Shown here: piece by piece, positions 1 through 8,873 of the stretch | Position numbering within the stretch: position 1 is the first letter of the stretch | Layout: each line of letters begins with the position of its first letter | From: Priapulus caudatus | Lineage: Eukaryota > Priapulida > Priapulimorpha > Priapulimorphida > Priapulidae | Assembly: GCF_000485595.1 (NCBI RefSeq) | Contig: NW_014578010.1 | Span: 71,917 to 95,392 of the forward strand | Direction: 5' to 3' | DNA length: 23,476 nt | Position numbers and translations under genes: made by a program | Notes under the pieces: generated by a model | The model's database searches: none | Told to the model about the DNA's origin: nothing | The model's input: only the letters and a program-made list of their open reading frames with translations

Positions 1-335
1 CTATCTATTTTAATCCCGCTTAAAATCTATTTTAATCGTGATTAAAAATTAACCACTGTTCTGATTGGCTGGAATTTAATCGCGCTTAAAATCTATTTTA
101 ATCGTGATTAAAAATTAACCACTGTTCTGATTGGCTGGAATTTAATCGCGCTTAAAATCTATTTTAATCGCGATTAAAAATTAACCACTGTTCTGATTGG
201 CTGGAATTTAATCGCGCTTAAAATCTATTTTTATCACAATTAAAAACCACTGTTCTGATTGGCTGGAATTCAATCGCGCTTAAAATACATTTTAAGCGCG
301 ATTAAAATACATTTTAAGCGCGATTAAAATAGGTA
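1..335. repeat. 66-bp AT-rich tandem satellite
   Basis: About five units are joined head to tail. The marker AACCACTGTTCTGATTGGCT recurs at about 51, 117, 183 and 245, giving steps of 66, 66 and 62 bases. Each unit carries short inverted motifs of the type TTTAATCGCGATTAAA, so single units could fold. The last units lose the CTGATTGGCT part and become a shorter repeat of TTTTAAGCGCGATTAAAA. The array is cut by the window edge, so its true length is unknown. It could be a satellite or the internal array of a DNA transposon. Confidence 0.85.
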
Positions 336-339
336 GGTT

Positions 340-1700
340 TTGGCGGTAATGGCCTTCCATAGATTCTTGCGGATCGCTAGCGAAGTCAATCGACCTTTTA
401 TGAGCCTACGGTCAAGGTAATCGCACGTGCGATGCATTGGCTACGAGTATCCCGTCCATCTTCTTCTTCTTCTCGGGTCACTACACTACACTCGACCTAG
501 CCACTGCAGCCGACAGGACTCCCGTCCATAGACCATGTTCATATTATAATGTCCATTCTGTTCGTGTGGCAGACGACGCCGGAAAATACGTGTCTCCGCA
601 AAAACACGTTTAGACGGGCATTTGTCGAACGATCACGGATTTTGTGAGCAATATTCATGTTGCTAAGCGTGACCACAAAATCTTATTGAATTAATGAAAA
701 CACGCGCACGCGCGTACTCACACAGCACACAAGCACCTGCACAAGCATGCAAGCAAGGGCGCGAGGAGGGAAGGACGCGCATGAATAGAATGGCATTCGC
801 TATACTTTGAATATAATTGTAAACCAAGCAGCTCACAACGCGCAATCTGATAATCGCGCCAACTATAGCATTTACTTTTGATTACAGTCACATTTATTTT
901 TAAGTAGGGGGCCTACATTCAATCAAAGAAATGAATCGTTCATACGCCATTAGCGTCGACATGGTGCACTTGTTTGTTGTTGAGCATAGAACGGATCTCC
1001 TAAACCGCGATGGCTGACCGTTTGCATTCAGAGCAACGTAACACGGGTAAAGTGAAAAATATTTGCTCGTACACACGTCATGTAGTGAGTGCATGGCGAT
1101 GGATGGCTTTGGCGCAACTATATATTTACATGTCCCGAGTACACAACCCAAAACTCTTGTCTGCATTGTTACGAAAAGCGAAATATATGGTTTATTCTAG
1201 TGACGTTGAGTTGCTTTTTTTCTTACCTTCTTGCTTTTCTCTGATTTTGCGGGAAGTTGTTTACCGTCCCCTGAAAAAATACACAATGACATTATTATAT
1301 CGCCGGAAATAAACGTCATTTCATTTTCACTAACATTCTTTTCCTCTGAATTACCGAGTTGTGGTAGCTATCTCTAACACAAATCTCCGCCTTAGACACA
1401 TTTCCCCAATGAAAGGAAAAATGAATGGAAAAACTTTAAACTTCTTAATGGTTTTTACCATGCCATACAATTGTTGTTACATCTTGAATGTAATTAACAA
1501 ACGATTATCAATGCTGGAATAATGCGATTTTAAGACACTTACGTAGGCCTACGTGGTATATTCCGACCTCGTGATGTGTTTCACTTTTAACGAGACTAGC
1601 AGTGTAAACCGGTTATAACTGCCATTTCCTCACGATGTGTGTGATTGTATTTTTTGTTTTTTTCGTGACTTCATTTGTACGTTAATTGTTTCCCTAACGC
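340..1700. other. Intergenic sequence with no recognised gene
   Basis: I see only short open frames with no family resemblance and no convincing codon bias. There is a short alternating purine-pyrimidine stretch (CACGCGCACGCGCG) near 700. No RNA gene or transposon end could be supported here. Confidence 0.5.
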
Positions 1701-1716
1701 GCGCATATCATGCTAT

Positions 1717-1778
1717 CAGCAGTGTAATAATATAGATTATTATAATCTATAAACAAAATCTATGTTATTACACTCCTG
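1717..1778. mobile_element. 62-bp palindromic mini-element with flanking direct repeats
   Basis: The left arm CAGCAGTGTAATAATATAGA matches, in reverse complement, the right arm ending ATTACACTCCTG with few differences. The bases just outside are direct repeats, ATGCTAT at 1710-1716 and at 1779-1785 (ATGCTATCA if the first two element bases are counted). That is the pattern left by transposon insertion. The end sequence resembles the perfect palindrome at 7215-7254 and the ends near 2487 and 2600. It is far too small to code for anything. Confidence 0.6.
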
Positions 1779-2486
1779 ATGCTATCATGCCCAGAGCACA
1801 GATCATGATCGAATCAATCAGATCGCAAACAGATTATGAAAATTTGAATACGCAATCACACGCGCACGCGTACACGCACGCACAGTAAACACACGGACGT
1901 GCTTATTTTTCTATGCGCATGTGTGGGGCGAACCTAGCTGCTAGATAAACACACAAGGCGTGTGCCTTCACGATCTCCTATTGTCATCGACTTGGTCTTC
2001 CGGATCCCCGCCCCGCATGAACGCGCCGCTATCAGTCTACGGAACGTAGATTAACCAATCCGAGCACGTTGCGGCACCACGTGACCCACTGCCCGGTGGC
2101 TAGTCCATCGCCCCGACTCTTACTCTGGTTCTGCTCTAGTTTAGGCCAGGCTACCGACAGACCTTCCTTCATTAGGAACCTACTCGATGTCTCCCCCACT
2201 GGCCTGAATATCGGGCAGGCATAAAGCTTCCTCATGTGTGGCCAAAGGCCACCCGATGAGCATTAACTATAATATTTTTATAGTACTCCATTGTATAAAC
2301 TCCTAATGAACATTCATTATCTGCGAACCGGTAATTGACCATCTTTATCTATGAGCCTATTGATGTTTATGAACCTGCATACGTATATGTTCGTTCCTTA
2401 TCGACGACCGAGCCTTCAGTGTTCATGAATATTAATTGCAAATTAGCCTTTCGTTGTCTATGAAAATCGTGTTGCTATACTATGAT

Positions 2487-2603
2487 CAGGAGTGTGTAAT
2501 AATAGATATCATTATTATTCTATTATTATATCTCCGCCTATACCTCCTATTACATCTCCTATTATTATTATATATTCTCTGTTATTATGACACTCTTGGT
2601 ATA
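2487..2603. mobile_element. Possible second copy of the CAGGAGTGTAATAA mini-element
   Basis: The left end CAGGAGTGTGTAATAATAGA at 2487 and the right end TTATTATGACACTCTTG near 2603 form imperfect inverted repeats. They match the ends of the 1717-1778 element. The interior is a run of ATTATT. TATGAT lies on both outer sides, a weak candidate for a target duplication. If real, the element sits at the 3' end of the open frame of the membrane-protein exon and supplies its last Ile-rich codons and stop. Confidence 0.35.
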
Positions 2604-2759
2604 TGATGGCCATCATACCGTGGGCGGTTCGTACGATGTCGACGTCGTCGTGAAAGTTCGGGTTGTCGTGGCCATGCTTGCCTACGACGTCGTTTTTACC
2701 CTCCTCCACGTCCGCGGACTTCTCTCGCTTGCCGGGGCCTTTCGTGAACGGACATCTTC
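2515..2759 (-). CDS. Putative exon 2: cytoplasmic tail of a small membrane protein
   Basis: I propose this as the second coding exon of the gene that starts at 4353/4320. Reading the minus strand, a pyrimidine-rich tract ending TTTCTTATATAG is followed by GAAGATGTCC, a good splice acceptor. Exon 1 leaves one base (phase 1). Joining it to this exon keeps the frame and gives Gly-Arg-Cys-Pro-Phe, then a hydrophilic chain rich in Lys, Glu and Asp. Third codon positions are mostly G or C, as expected for real coding sequence and unlike the AT-rich flanks. The motif HDNPNF lies near 2653-2670; NPxF/NPxY motifs in cytoplasmic tails are known to bind PTB-type endocytic adaptors. Coding character fades below about 2600, where the frame runs Ile-rich into a stop at 2515-2517. 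The exon may instead end at a donor CG|GTATGA (last base 2619), so the 3' limit is uncertain. I do not recognise the family. Confidence 0.6.
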
Positions 2760-2835
2760 CTATATAAGAAAGAGAAAATCTAATGACGTTGTTATCCCTA
2801 GCATGTGGGAGATACGGAAATATCGAGAATTGAAT

Positions 2836-3232
2836 AGATAGATAGATAGGTAAGTAGGTAGATAGCGACGTAGGTAGGTATGTGGATAGGTAGATAGGTA
2901 GGTGGATAGATAGGTAAGTATGTAGGTAGAGATATGTAGGTAGAGGTAGGTAGGTAGGTAGGTAGGTAGGTAGGTAGGTAGGTAGGTAGGTAGGTAGGTA
3001 GGTAGGTAGATCGGTAGGTAGGTAGGTAGATTGGTAGGTAGGTAGGTAGCTACGTGGGTGGATAGATAGATAAGTATGTAGGTAGAGGTAAGTAGGTAGA
3101 TCGGTAGGTAGGTAGGTAGCTAGGTGGGTAGGCATGTGGATAGGTAGGTAGCTAGGTGGATAGGTAGGTAGCTAGGTGGATAGGTCGGTAGGAAGGTGGA
3201 TAGGTAGGTAGTTAGGTGGGTAGGTGGGGATA
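2836..3232. repeat. GGTA/GATA tetranucleotide microsatellite
   Basis: About 400 bases are built from GGTA and GATA units, with a pure GGTA core from about 2940 to 3009 and degenerate units on both sides. Open frames that give repeated Pro-Thr-Tyr-Leu on the minus strand come only from this repeat. It lies inside the proposed intron of the minus-strand membrane-protein gene. Confidence 0.95.
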
Positions 3233-3239
3233 GCCAGCC

Positions 3240-3735
3240 TTAATACGTCCATAAAATGTGACCCTGCACGTGGGCAGTACATTGGCCCGTAGCTGAGTCG
3301 CTCGGCTGGTTTTATTGCTTCACCTTCCGTCTAGTCCTTACGTGTGGACGCCTATAGAGAGCCATGGTAACTGCAGTACTCAGTATGCTGCAGCTGCTGC
3401 GCCCAGGCTTGCACGCGTAAATTATGGCGAATACATTATGGACATTTTACGAGCCAATTTATGTTATTTTATTTTATAAATTTATTGGGAGATATTCGGT
3501 GTTGCATGAACACACGATGTCGATTGAGTTGTCGGTGAAATTCACCATTGGTGTAATGTACAGTCAGGTACCGTATAGATGTACGTGTGGTGCTCCAGCT
3601 GTCTGTGAGCATTGTGTCTCTTGTCTGTTGGTGTGTCAGCTGTCTTCATCACCATTTATAACCAAGCGCCCTCACGTACCTCAGACGCTGTATGTCTGAT
3701 GTCTATCTATAGGTCTCTCTGTATGTCTGATCCCT
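3240..3735. other. Unassigned stretch within the proposed intron
   Basis: This is unique-looking sequence between two microsatellites. It holds short open frames on the plus strand, but none has a recognisable motif, and I see no extra exon with good splice borders on the minus strand. It is best read as intron sequence. Confidence 0.4.
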
Positions 3736-3736
3736 C

Positions 3737-3739
<3 letters not shown>

Positions 3740-3787
<48 letters not shown>

Positions 3788-3860
3788 TGCGTGTGTGTGT
3801 GTGTGTGTGTCGTGTGTGTCGCGCGTGTGTGTGTGTGTGTGTGTGTAGTGTGTGTGTGTG
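3740..3860. repeat. GT/GC dinucleotide microsatellite
   Basis: Runs of GTGTGT are broken by GTGCGTGCGTGC and by TCGTGTGTCGCGC. The alternating purine-pyrimidine pattern could adopt Z-DNA. Cys-Val and Thr-His open frames over it are not genes. Confidence 0.95.
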
Positions 3861-3974
3861 CCGCTTCGTGCGGTGTGTTCGCGCGTGTACCGACTGCCGG
3901 GTTTCGCTGTCTCTCCGCGACTGTCGCCCAGCTGCCATCTCCTTCCGCCGCGCTCGCGATCCCCGCTCGTTTCT

Positions 3975-3980
3975 CCTCCC

Positions 3981-4014
<34 letters not shown>

Positions 4015-4115
4015 CTCTCTCTCCCGCTCTTTCTTTCATTCACTCTCTCTCACGCTCTTTCTTTCATTCTCTCTCTCCCGCGCTCGCTCTCACTCGCTCT
4101 CCTCGCCCTCTTTCT
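3975..4115. repeat. CT-rich microsatellite (GA on the minus strand)
   Basis: CTCTCTCT runs are mixed with CGCTCTTTCTTTCATTCTCT units. On the minus strand, the direction of the proposed gene, this is a purine-rich tract starting about 30 bases inside intron 1. Confidence 0.9.
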
Positions 4116-4145
4116 CTCGCCGTTTTAACGTACACGCACACTCAC

Positions 4146-4353
4146 CGTTAGTAGCGTAGAACCATATCGCGAACGCGGCTGCACACAGCGCCAGCGTTCC
4201 TAGAAATGTACCGAAGAAGACTCCAGCTATTGCTCCCGGTCCGTACGTCTGGGCCGCCGCCACCTCGTGCAGCAGCAGCAGCATCAGTACCAACAGCACG
4301 CGCAGCGCCGCCGCAGCCATCGACTGTGAGAAACACATGATCGGCATCGTCAC
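4146..4353 (-). CDS. Putative exon 1: signal peptide and transmembrane segment
   Basis: The minus strand encodes 69 codons plus one base, ending at a strong donor, AACG|GTGAGTG (last exon base 4146). An in-frame ATG at 4353 adds eleven residues. The ATG ending at 4320 is the better start because MAAAALRVLLVLMLLLL directly forms a signal-peptide core, with likely cleavage after HEVAAA. A short luminal segment (QTYGPGAIAG) follows, then one hydrophobic span, VFFGTFLGTLALCAAAFAIW, ending FYATN. A good acceptor at 2759 continues the same frame into a charged tail, so the protein would be a small single-pass membrane protein with its C-terminus in the cytoplasm, about 140-150 residues if it ends in exon 2. 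The signal-peptide and membrane reading is strong. The family is not recognised and no function is assigned. Confidence 0.65.
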
Positions 4354-5260
4354 GACGACAACTTCACTTCATCACCGGCGCAGACGACGCAGCCGAGGGC
4401 GCATGCACCTGTCTCTTGCGTTTGTGTGTGCGTGCTGTGCGTTCTTGCGTGCGTACGTTCGCCTGCTGGTCCGTATCACCTATTCCGTATGAGATGCGAG
4501 GAGCCCGCTATGTACGCACGCGGCTGCTGTGCGTAGGTATCGTGTTGCGTAGAGGCTGCTGCTGCGTGCGTGCGTGCGTCGTCTGCCTGTAGCACGTGAT
4601 CACACCGAGCAGACGCGTCGTCACAACCACCGTTTATAACACGAATAATAACAGCGACTAGAGTTCGCTTCTAGAGCCGTTCCCGTTGCCGTCCCCGTCC
4701 TACACTCATGCGCAGGTACGTATCACACGCACATATACACACGCGAGCGAGAGAGCGCCGTGGACATGCATAGATATAGTCAACGTCGGCGTCCTCGCTG
4801 GCGCCGCTGCGATCGCGGTTCGAGTCTGTCCGGTCTCAGAAACGCGCGAGCGCCTAAGCCACGTCTGCTGCGTGTGTCGGCAAGCAGATGGGCAAACAGG
4901 CGGTTAAAACCGACGGTCAAGCAGACGATCGGAGGTAAAAATACGGCTGTCGTCGACTACTACTATCACACGTACGCTCCGCCGCCGATCTGTCGCGTCT
5001 ACTGATCAACGACGGCGAAAAAAATGCGGAGGTGCTTGCTACTGATTGACACGCGCGTGCAGCCTTCCTTCAGCGCTCGCTAGCCAGCGCTCTCTGGGGC
5101 GGCAAGGGCTAACCGGTCCCTTCACATTCCACGGATGGTCCCGCGACAGCGCCAGTGTAAAGTCCCTCCTCGCATGCATGGCCCGCGGGCACGCCGCTGC
5201 GCGCACGGGCTAGACTGCTCCCGGGCACCGCCGCTCGTTTCTCGTTGATCGGTCAGACAG
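4320..5260 (-). promoter_or_regulatory. GC/CpG-rich promoter-like region upstream of the membrane-protein gene
   Basis: This stretch is much richer in G, C and CpG than its flanks, with tracts such as GCGTGCGTGCGTGCGTCGTC and GCCCGCGGGCACGCC. It lies directly upstream of exon 1. No clear TATA box stands out, which suits a CpG-type promoter. On the plus strand, TCATGCGCAG|GTACGT at 4706-4721 would make a good donor, so a divergent transcript is possible but unproven. Confidence 0.35.
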
Positions 5261-5576
5261 CGGCGGTGTTCGTGCGGGGAGCTGGGGTAAGGTGTGTGTG
5301 TGTGTGTGTCCTTCTCGCCTTCTCGCCTCACTGGTCGCATGTAGCTTGTAGCGCGAATCGATTAGTGTGCACAGACACTTGGAACGTTGCAATGTATGTT
5401 ATGGTAAAAGTCAAAAATTATGGTAAATAAACACGAAATGTATTTACTATCTATTACTATGTCTCGTTGTTTATGTGTTCTCTATATCGACTAATAATTC
5501 CATTCCACGTAAATGCCGTTCGATTGCTCTTTTGCAACGCGCAATCTCACCGCACCCACGCTGCTGTGCACAAATA

Positions 5577-5738
5577 ACACACACGCACACGCACACGCGC
5601 ACGCGCACACACGCGCACGCACACACACACACACACGCACGCACGCACACACACACACACACACATACCGCGCGCACACCACCGCGGCACTCTCTCTCAG
5701 CCACACACACACACAGCAACAACACACACACACACATA

Positions 5739-5778
<40 letters not shown>

Positions 5779-5784
5779 ACACGC
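5577..5784. repeat. CA/CG dinucleotide microsatellite
   Basis: CACACA and CGCACG runs are interrupted by short unique pieces such as CCGCGGCACTCTCTCTCAGC and AGCAACAA. Frames over it are Thr-His or Cys-Val repeats and are not genes. Confidence 0.95.
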
Positions 5785-5790
5785 GTGTTT

Positions 5791-5832
5791 AAATACCATC
5801 ATTTTATTAGCGAAACGTTCCAAGTGCCTGTG
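5791..5832 (+). mobile_element. Solitary right end of the hAT-like TIR family
   Basis: The segment ends CGAAACGTTCCAAGTGCCTG followed by TG. It matches the right ends at 12913, 13302 and 13943. No matching left end was found nearby; upstream is the CA microsatellite. It is probably a truncated copy. Confidence 0.55.
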
Positions 5833-6100
5833 CCATTGGCAAGGGCAAGGCCAAATGGGCAAGGCCAATGGCAAGTAGCAGCCATTGGCGGATTCAGTAA
5901 TAGACAAACGGGTGGGATCCATGGCATGGGGTTGGAGGAGAAGGTAAAAGCCACCAGCGAGGAGGGGTATAGCAGAAATATAGTAGCTCAAGTATACATA
6001 GGAGTTCGTGGGAATGTCCTACCAACAGAATTCGTGGGAATGTCCCACCAACAGGGTCCAGCCGCGCGCATGTTAGTGCGTTAAAAGTCAAATTTATTTA
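5833..6100. other. Unassigned stretch with short internal repeats
   Basis: GGCAAGG(G/C) and CCATTGGC motifs recur between 5833 and 5890, and TTCGTGGGAATGTCC(C/T)ACCAACAG occurs twice between 6004 and 6054. No gene was recognised. It may be part of the retrotransposon tail that follows. Confidence 0.4.
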
Positions 6101-6214
6101 TGCCCGTCTAAATTTATGCCCAAGTAAGTTGCGGTGAGGAGCTTGCAAGCTCATGTTGATATATATTTTACCAATGTAGGTACTGTTTTTAAATAAATAA
6201 ATAAATAAATAAAT
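6075..6214 (+). mobile_element. Likely 3' tail of a non-LTR retrotransposon
   Basis: The segment ends in a run of AAAT units (6190-6214), preceded by TACTGTTTTT and by GAGCTTGCAAGCTC, a small palindrome. A simple tandem A-rich end after a short 3' UTR-like stretch is typical of truncated LINE-type elements. No reverse transcriptase remains, so this is an inference from the tail alone. Confidence 0.4.
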
Positions 6215-7130
6215 GAAATTGTGTTTTGATTTTTGTTTCATAAATGGCCGCCTCGCGATTTTTCTCTCGTTTTCTAAAATGGATTCATGGACGGGGTGGA
6301 GAGGGCGTAGTCCTCGTGACCCCTGGCTTACCGGTGGGGTTGGGGAAAATCGTGAACTTGTTGTTTTTTATCGCTGCGATGCTGAATGATCTTTCGTTCT
6401 GTATAGGGTGAGTACTGTATTTCTGTACACCTGTATTTCTTTTTTTTCGCATAGGAAAATGTTACATATATAACTCCACTACTCTCTAGTACAGCTTTCG
6501 ATCGGAGCCGTTTAAAGTCGGACAACGACACGAACACACAGCATACTTCTTCGCATGGCCGAGTTTAAAAAATGCGAGTGTCCATCTACGACTGAAGAAT
6601 AGCTGACAACTGACGCGCAGACACGCGCTAGATCGGTTCCACTCCGTTTCAATCGTATCGTGTTTCGAGCAGAAAAGACATTCGGATGCGGGAAACGGAC
6701 ACAGGCGTGTGGAAGTCTAAGCGGTAGCGCGCTCTTGCGGTCATGCGTCGGTAGGTAGCAAGCGCCGGGGTGCACTGTCACACAATGGGAAGTTGGGAAC
6801 GGGCTACGCATTTCCCTAGTCGCAGCGTTGGCAGCTTAAGTATTTCGGCACGCGGATGCCTTCCTAGAAAACTGGACGCATGGTGGAGCCACCTACCAGT
6901 GGATTTCGCGCCGTTGCGATGGCCAACCCTTACCGATCTAATGTTGCTTTTTTTTAATGAAAGCTGGTTGGAATATAAAACCCTATATCACTGCTGTCTA
7001 GTTTCAATCAAGACATAAAATATCCAGCACACTGCAGCCTCAAACCTGGGGAAAAAGCTAACGTGGGCCTCTGGATGCCATATAGTACGTCAATACGGGA
7101 CATTTAGCCGCTGGACTGTTGTGAAATTCC
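6215..7130. other. Intergenic region with no recognised gene
   Basis: No open frame here shows a known motif. Near 6972-6979 there is an ATATAAAA box-like sequence, but no gene follows that I can support. Near 7139-7160 there are homopolymers, CCCCCCCACCCC directly followed by ten Gs, which can pair with each other. Confidence 0.4.
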
Positions 7131-7214
7131 CCCTTTATCCCCCCCACCCCGGGGGGGGGGCACTCACTTATTATGATATACGGTATGTGCCGCTGGGATG
7201 GCTATACATACTGT

Positions 7215-7254
7215 CAGGAGTTAATAATGACAAATTTGTCATTATTAACTCCTG
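7215..7254. mobile_element. Perfect 40-bp palindrome at the border of histone unit A
   Basis: The first arm is CAGGAGTTAATAATGACAAA and the second is its exact reverse complement, with no loop. The outer bases resemble the ends of the 1717-1778 element. The sequence shared with unit B (ATGTAACGTAGAAAAATAAT) starts on the very next base, at 7255. Unit B lacks the palindrome at the matching place near 16900. Confidence 0.7.
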
Positions 7255-7430
7255 ATGTAACGTAGAAAAATAATCTAATAGGTGGGGATACATTTTACAC
7301 TTCATTTAACGCTGATGCCGATTACGTACATTCCACCAACACCAATATACAACCCATTTTCCTAGTAGTTTTGTTGTTTTTCACAATCCACCGTCTTAGC
7401 GTAAACCAGCCATACCAACGAACCGATGTC

Positions 7431-7813
7431 ACACGCACGCACACACAACACACGCACGCATGCTCGCACACCCACCTACACACACAACACACACACACAC
7501 ACACGCACGCACGCACAGTCACAAACAGCACACAACACACACCACACCACACACTCCACGTCACAGCAACAGCTCGCAAGGCCGCAACACACGACACGCA
7601 CACACACACATACACACACACATACACACACAGCATCAGCACACACACACACACACCAACACACAGCACACTTACACAGCATAGCAGCAGCACACAGGCA
7701 CACACACACCACGACCACCACAACACACACGACACGATAGCACACGCGCACACCCGCCACACACACACACACACAGCCGACAGCACACACACACCACACA
7801 CACAGCACACACT
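7431..7813. repeat. CA-rich microsatellite in spacer A
   Basis: Runs of CACACA are interrupted by short ACGCACGC, CAGCA and CACGAC pieces. The same tract lies at 17083-17467 in unit B with a different length. Thr-His frames over it are not genes. Confidence 0.95.
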
Positions 7814-8007
7814 GTGAGCACAACACTAATGTCAGAATGTAACATGGCGTACAATATAAAATATACTCAATATGCAAATAATGAACGGCTCTGTATATTA
7901 ATGCTATTATCATACCCCCGTTTGCTTTCCATGGCGGCCCAAATATTACCAATAGGTATCAAAAGCGTAAAGATGTTAATAAAAAATGTCCGACTGCACA
8001 TTGATTT

Positions 8008-8115
8008 TACCATCGCGAAATATAACATCCGATGTAAGACTAGCTTACTGCTTATCGAGGTGTAACACGGGGATACACTTGCTATGGTGGCGTCATTAAT
8101 ATATAGGACTATGCA
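8008..8115 (+). repeat. Copy of the dispersed TTACCATAGCGATATATAC core repeat
   Basis: The segment holds TTTACCATCGCGAAATATAA, then GTGTAACACGGGGATACACT and GGACTATGCAC in order. Related segments occur at 10021-10120, 12300-12405, 12945-13060, 17670-17790, 21170-21300 and 21570-21665, plus one split by a transposon at 14829. Both orientations are present. Confidence 0.65.
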
Positions 8116-8450
8116 CACGCTGGATAAACTAAAACCATTGATTAGAAGGATTAATAATTATGAATTGAAAATGGCTTGTTAAATGTTGGACTGGAGGTTT
8201 TTTTACTTGTACACAGCAATCTGTTTCAAGCGTTTGACCATGTCTAATTCTAGTGTTCTTGTGCAGCATAGCTTGCAATGATATTATGGTGCCGTAACGT
8301 GTACACTGATAGTAGTACTAATTATAGACAGCACGATGCGTTATTGGCGTCAAAAAACATGTAACGCCATAATCGCATGCACTTAGAACCGTCGCAAGAT
8401 ATAATGATGGAATTGGCAAATGTAGAAAATCATTTTCTGGAAGAAATGGT

Positions 8451-8465
8451 GGCCTGAAAAGGACC
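8451..8465 (-). terminator. Histone mRNA 3' stem-loop of H2A (unit A)
   Basis: On the minus strand this reads GGTCCTTTTCAGGCC followed by ACCA. It fits the animal replication-histone stem-loop (six-pair stem, four-base TTTC loop) but with one base missing in the stem, probably a consensus error. It starts about 35 bases after the H2A stop. The trailing TTCCAGAAAATGATTTTCT matches the conserved downstream motif of the other histone genes. Confidence 0.85.
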
Positions 8466-8499
8466 GGTTGGTTTCACTGGTACATGCGCTGATTCCCAT

Positions 8500-8873
8500 T
8501 TAATGGGCCTTGGCAGTCTTCTTTGGCAGCAGGACAGCCTGGATGTTGGGCAGGACACCTCCCTGGCTGATGGTGACTCCGGAGAGCAGCTTGTTCAATT
8601 CCTCGTCGTTGCGGATGGCCAGCTGCAGATGACGTGGGATAATTCTTGACTTCTTGTTGTCGCGAGCAGCGTTACCGGCCAACTCGAGCACCTCAGCGGT
8701 CAGGTACTCAACGACGGCAGCCAGGTAGACGGAGCTCCAGCGCCAACCTCTCGGCCATAGTTGCCCTTACGAAGATGACGATGGATACGTCCAACAGGGA
8801 ACTGCAGTCCAGCGCGACTGCTTCTGCTCTTTCCCTTTGCTCTAACCTTTCCTCCTTTACCACGACCAGACAT
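8500..8873 (-). CDS. H2A: Histone H2A, unit A (frame broken by indels)
   Basis: Core histone H2A pairs with H2B in the nucleosome. The start ATG (ending 8873) gives [20 protein letters not shown], followed by [18 protein letters not shown], the typical N-tail and first helix. The acidic-patch and C-terminal part is intact from [13 protein letters not shown] through [20 protein letters not shown]. Between Asn-Tyr and the ELA segment the frame slips: one extra G after TAT, one G missing before GTTGGC, and one G missing before the VYLAA codons. The protein is otherwise full length (about 124 residues). TATAAATA lies 67 bases upstream and the histone stem-loop lies downstream, so this is a replication-dependent gene. 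It is divergent to H2B. The breaks are at runs of identical bases and look like sequencing error, although a young pseudogene cannot be excluded. Confidence 0.93.

Larger units (their letters stand above)
7255..8450 (+). repeat. Histone unit A spacer, direct copy of 16900-18860
   Basis: This segment and the one starting at 16900 share sequence almost base for base outside the CA tract: the TAGGTGGGGATACATTTTAC start, the TTCATTTAACGCTGATGCCG motif, the CA tract, CCATGGCGGCC, TGTCCGACTGCA, and the stretch up to the H2A 3' end. It is the left spacer of a tandemly repeated histone unit. No gene is seen in it. Confidence 0.8.

Noticed and set aside
2032-2235. Minus-strand 67-codon frame starting MRKLYACPIF
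   Set aside because: There is no family resemblance, no splice borders linked to the 2759-4353 gene, and mixed codon use. A chance frame is more likely, though a distal exon cannot be excluded.
2515-3135. Minus-strand open frame of about 200 codons with repeated Pro-Thr-Tyr-Leu
   Set aside because: The N-terminal two-thirds comes from the GGTA/GATA microsatellite. Only the part below the 2759 splice acceptor is kept, as exon 2.
3612-4151. Open frames rich in Cys-Val, Thr-His or Ser-Leu-Ser-Leu
   Set aside because: They are translations of GT, CA and CT repeats in several frames at once and carry no domain.
4800-4830. GGTTCGAGTC resembling a tRNA B box
   Set aside because: No A box or cloverleaf could be formed around it.
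5471-5991. Long Thr-His and Cys-Val frames over 5577-5784
   Set aside because: These are microsatellite translation only; the non-repeat ends show no known motif.
7322-7952. Thr-His and Cys-Val frames in the CA tract of spacer A
   Set aside because: They come from the repeat. The equivalent frames in unit B (16928-17573) are not conserved as protein.
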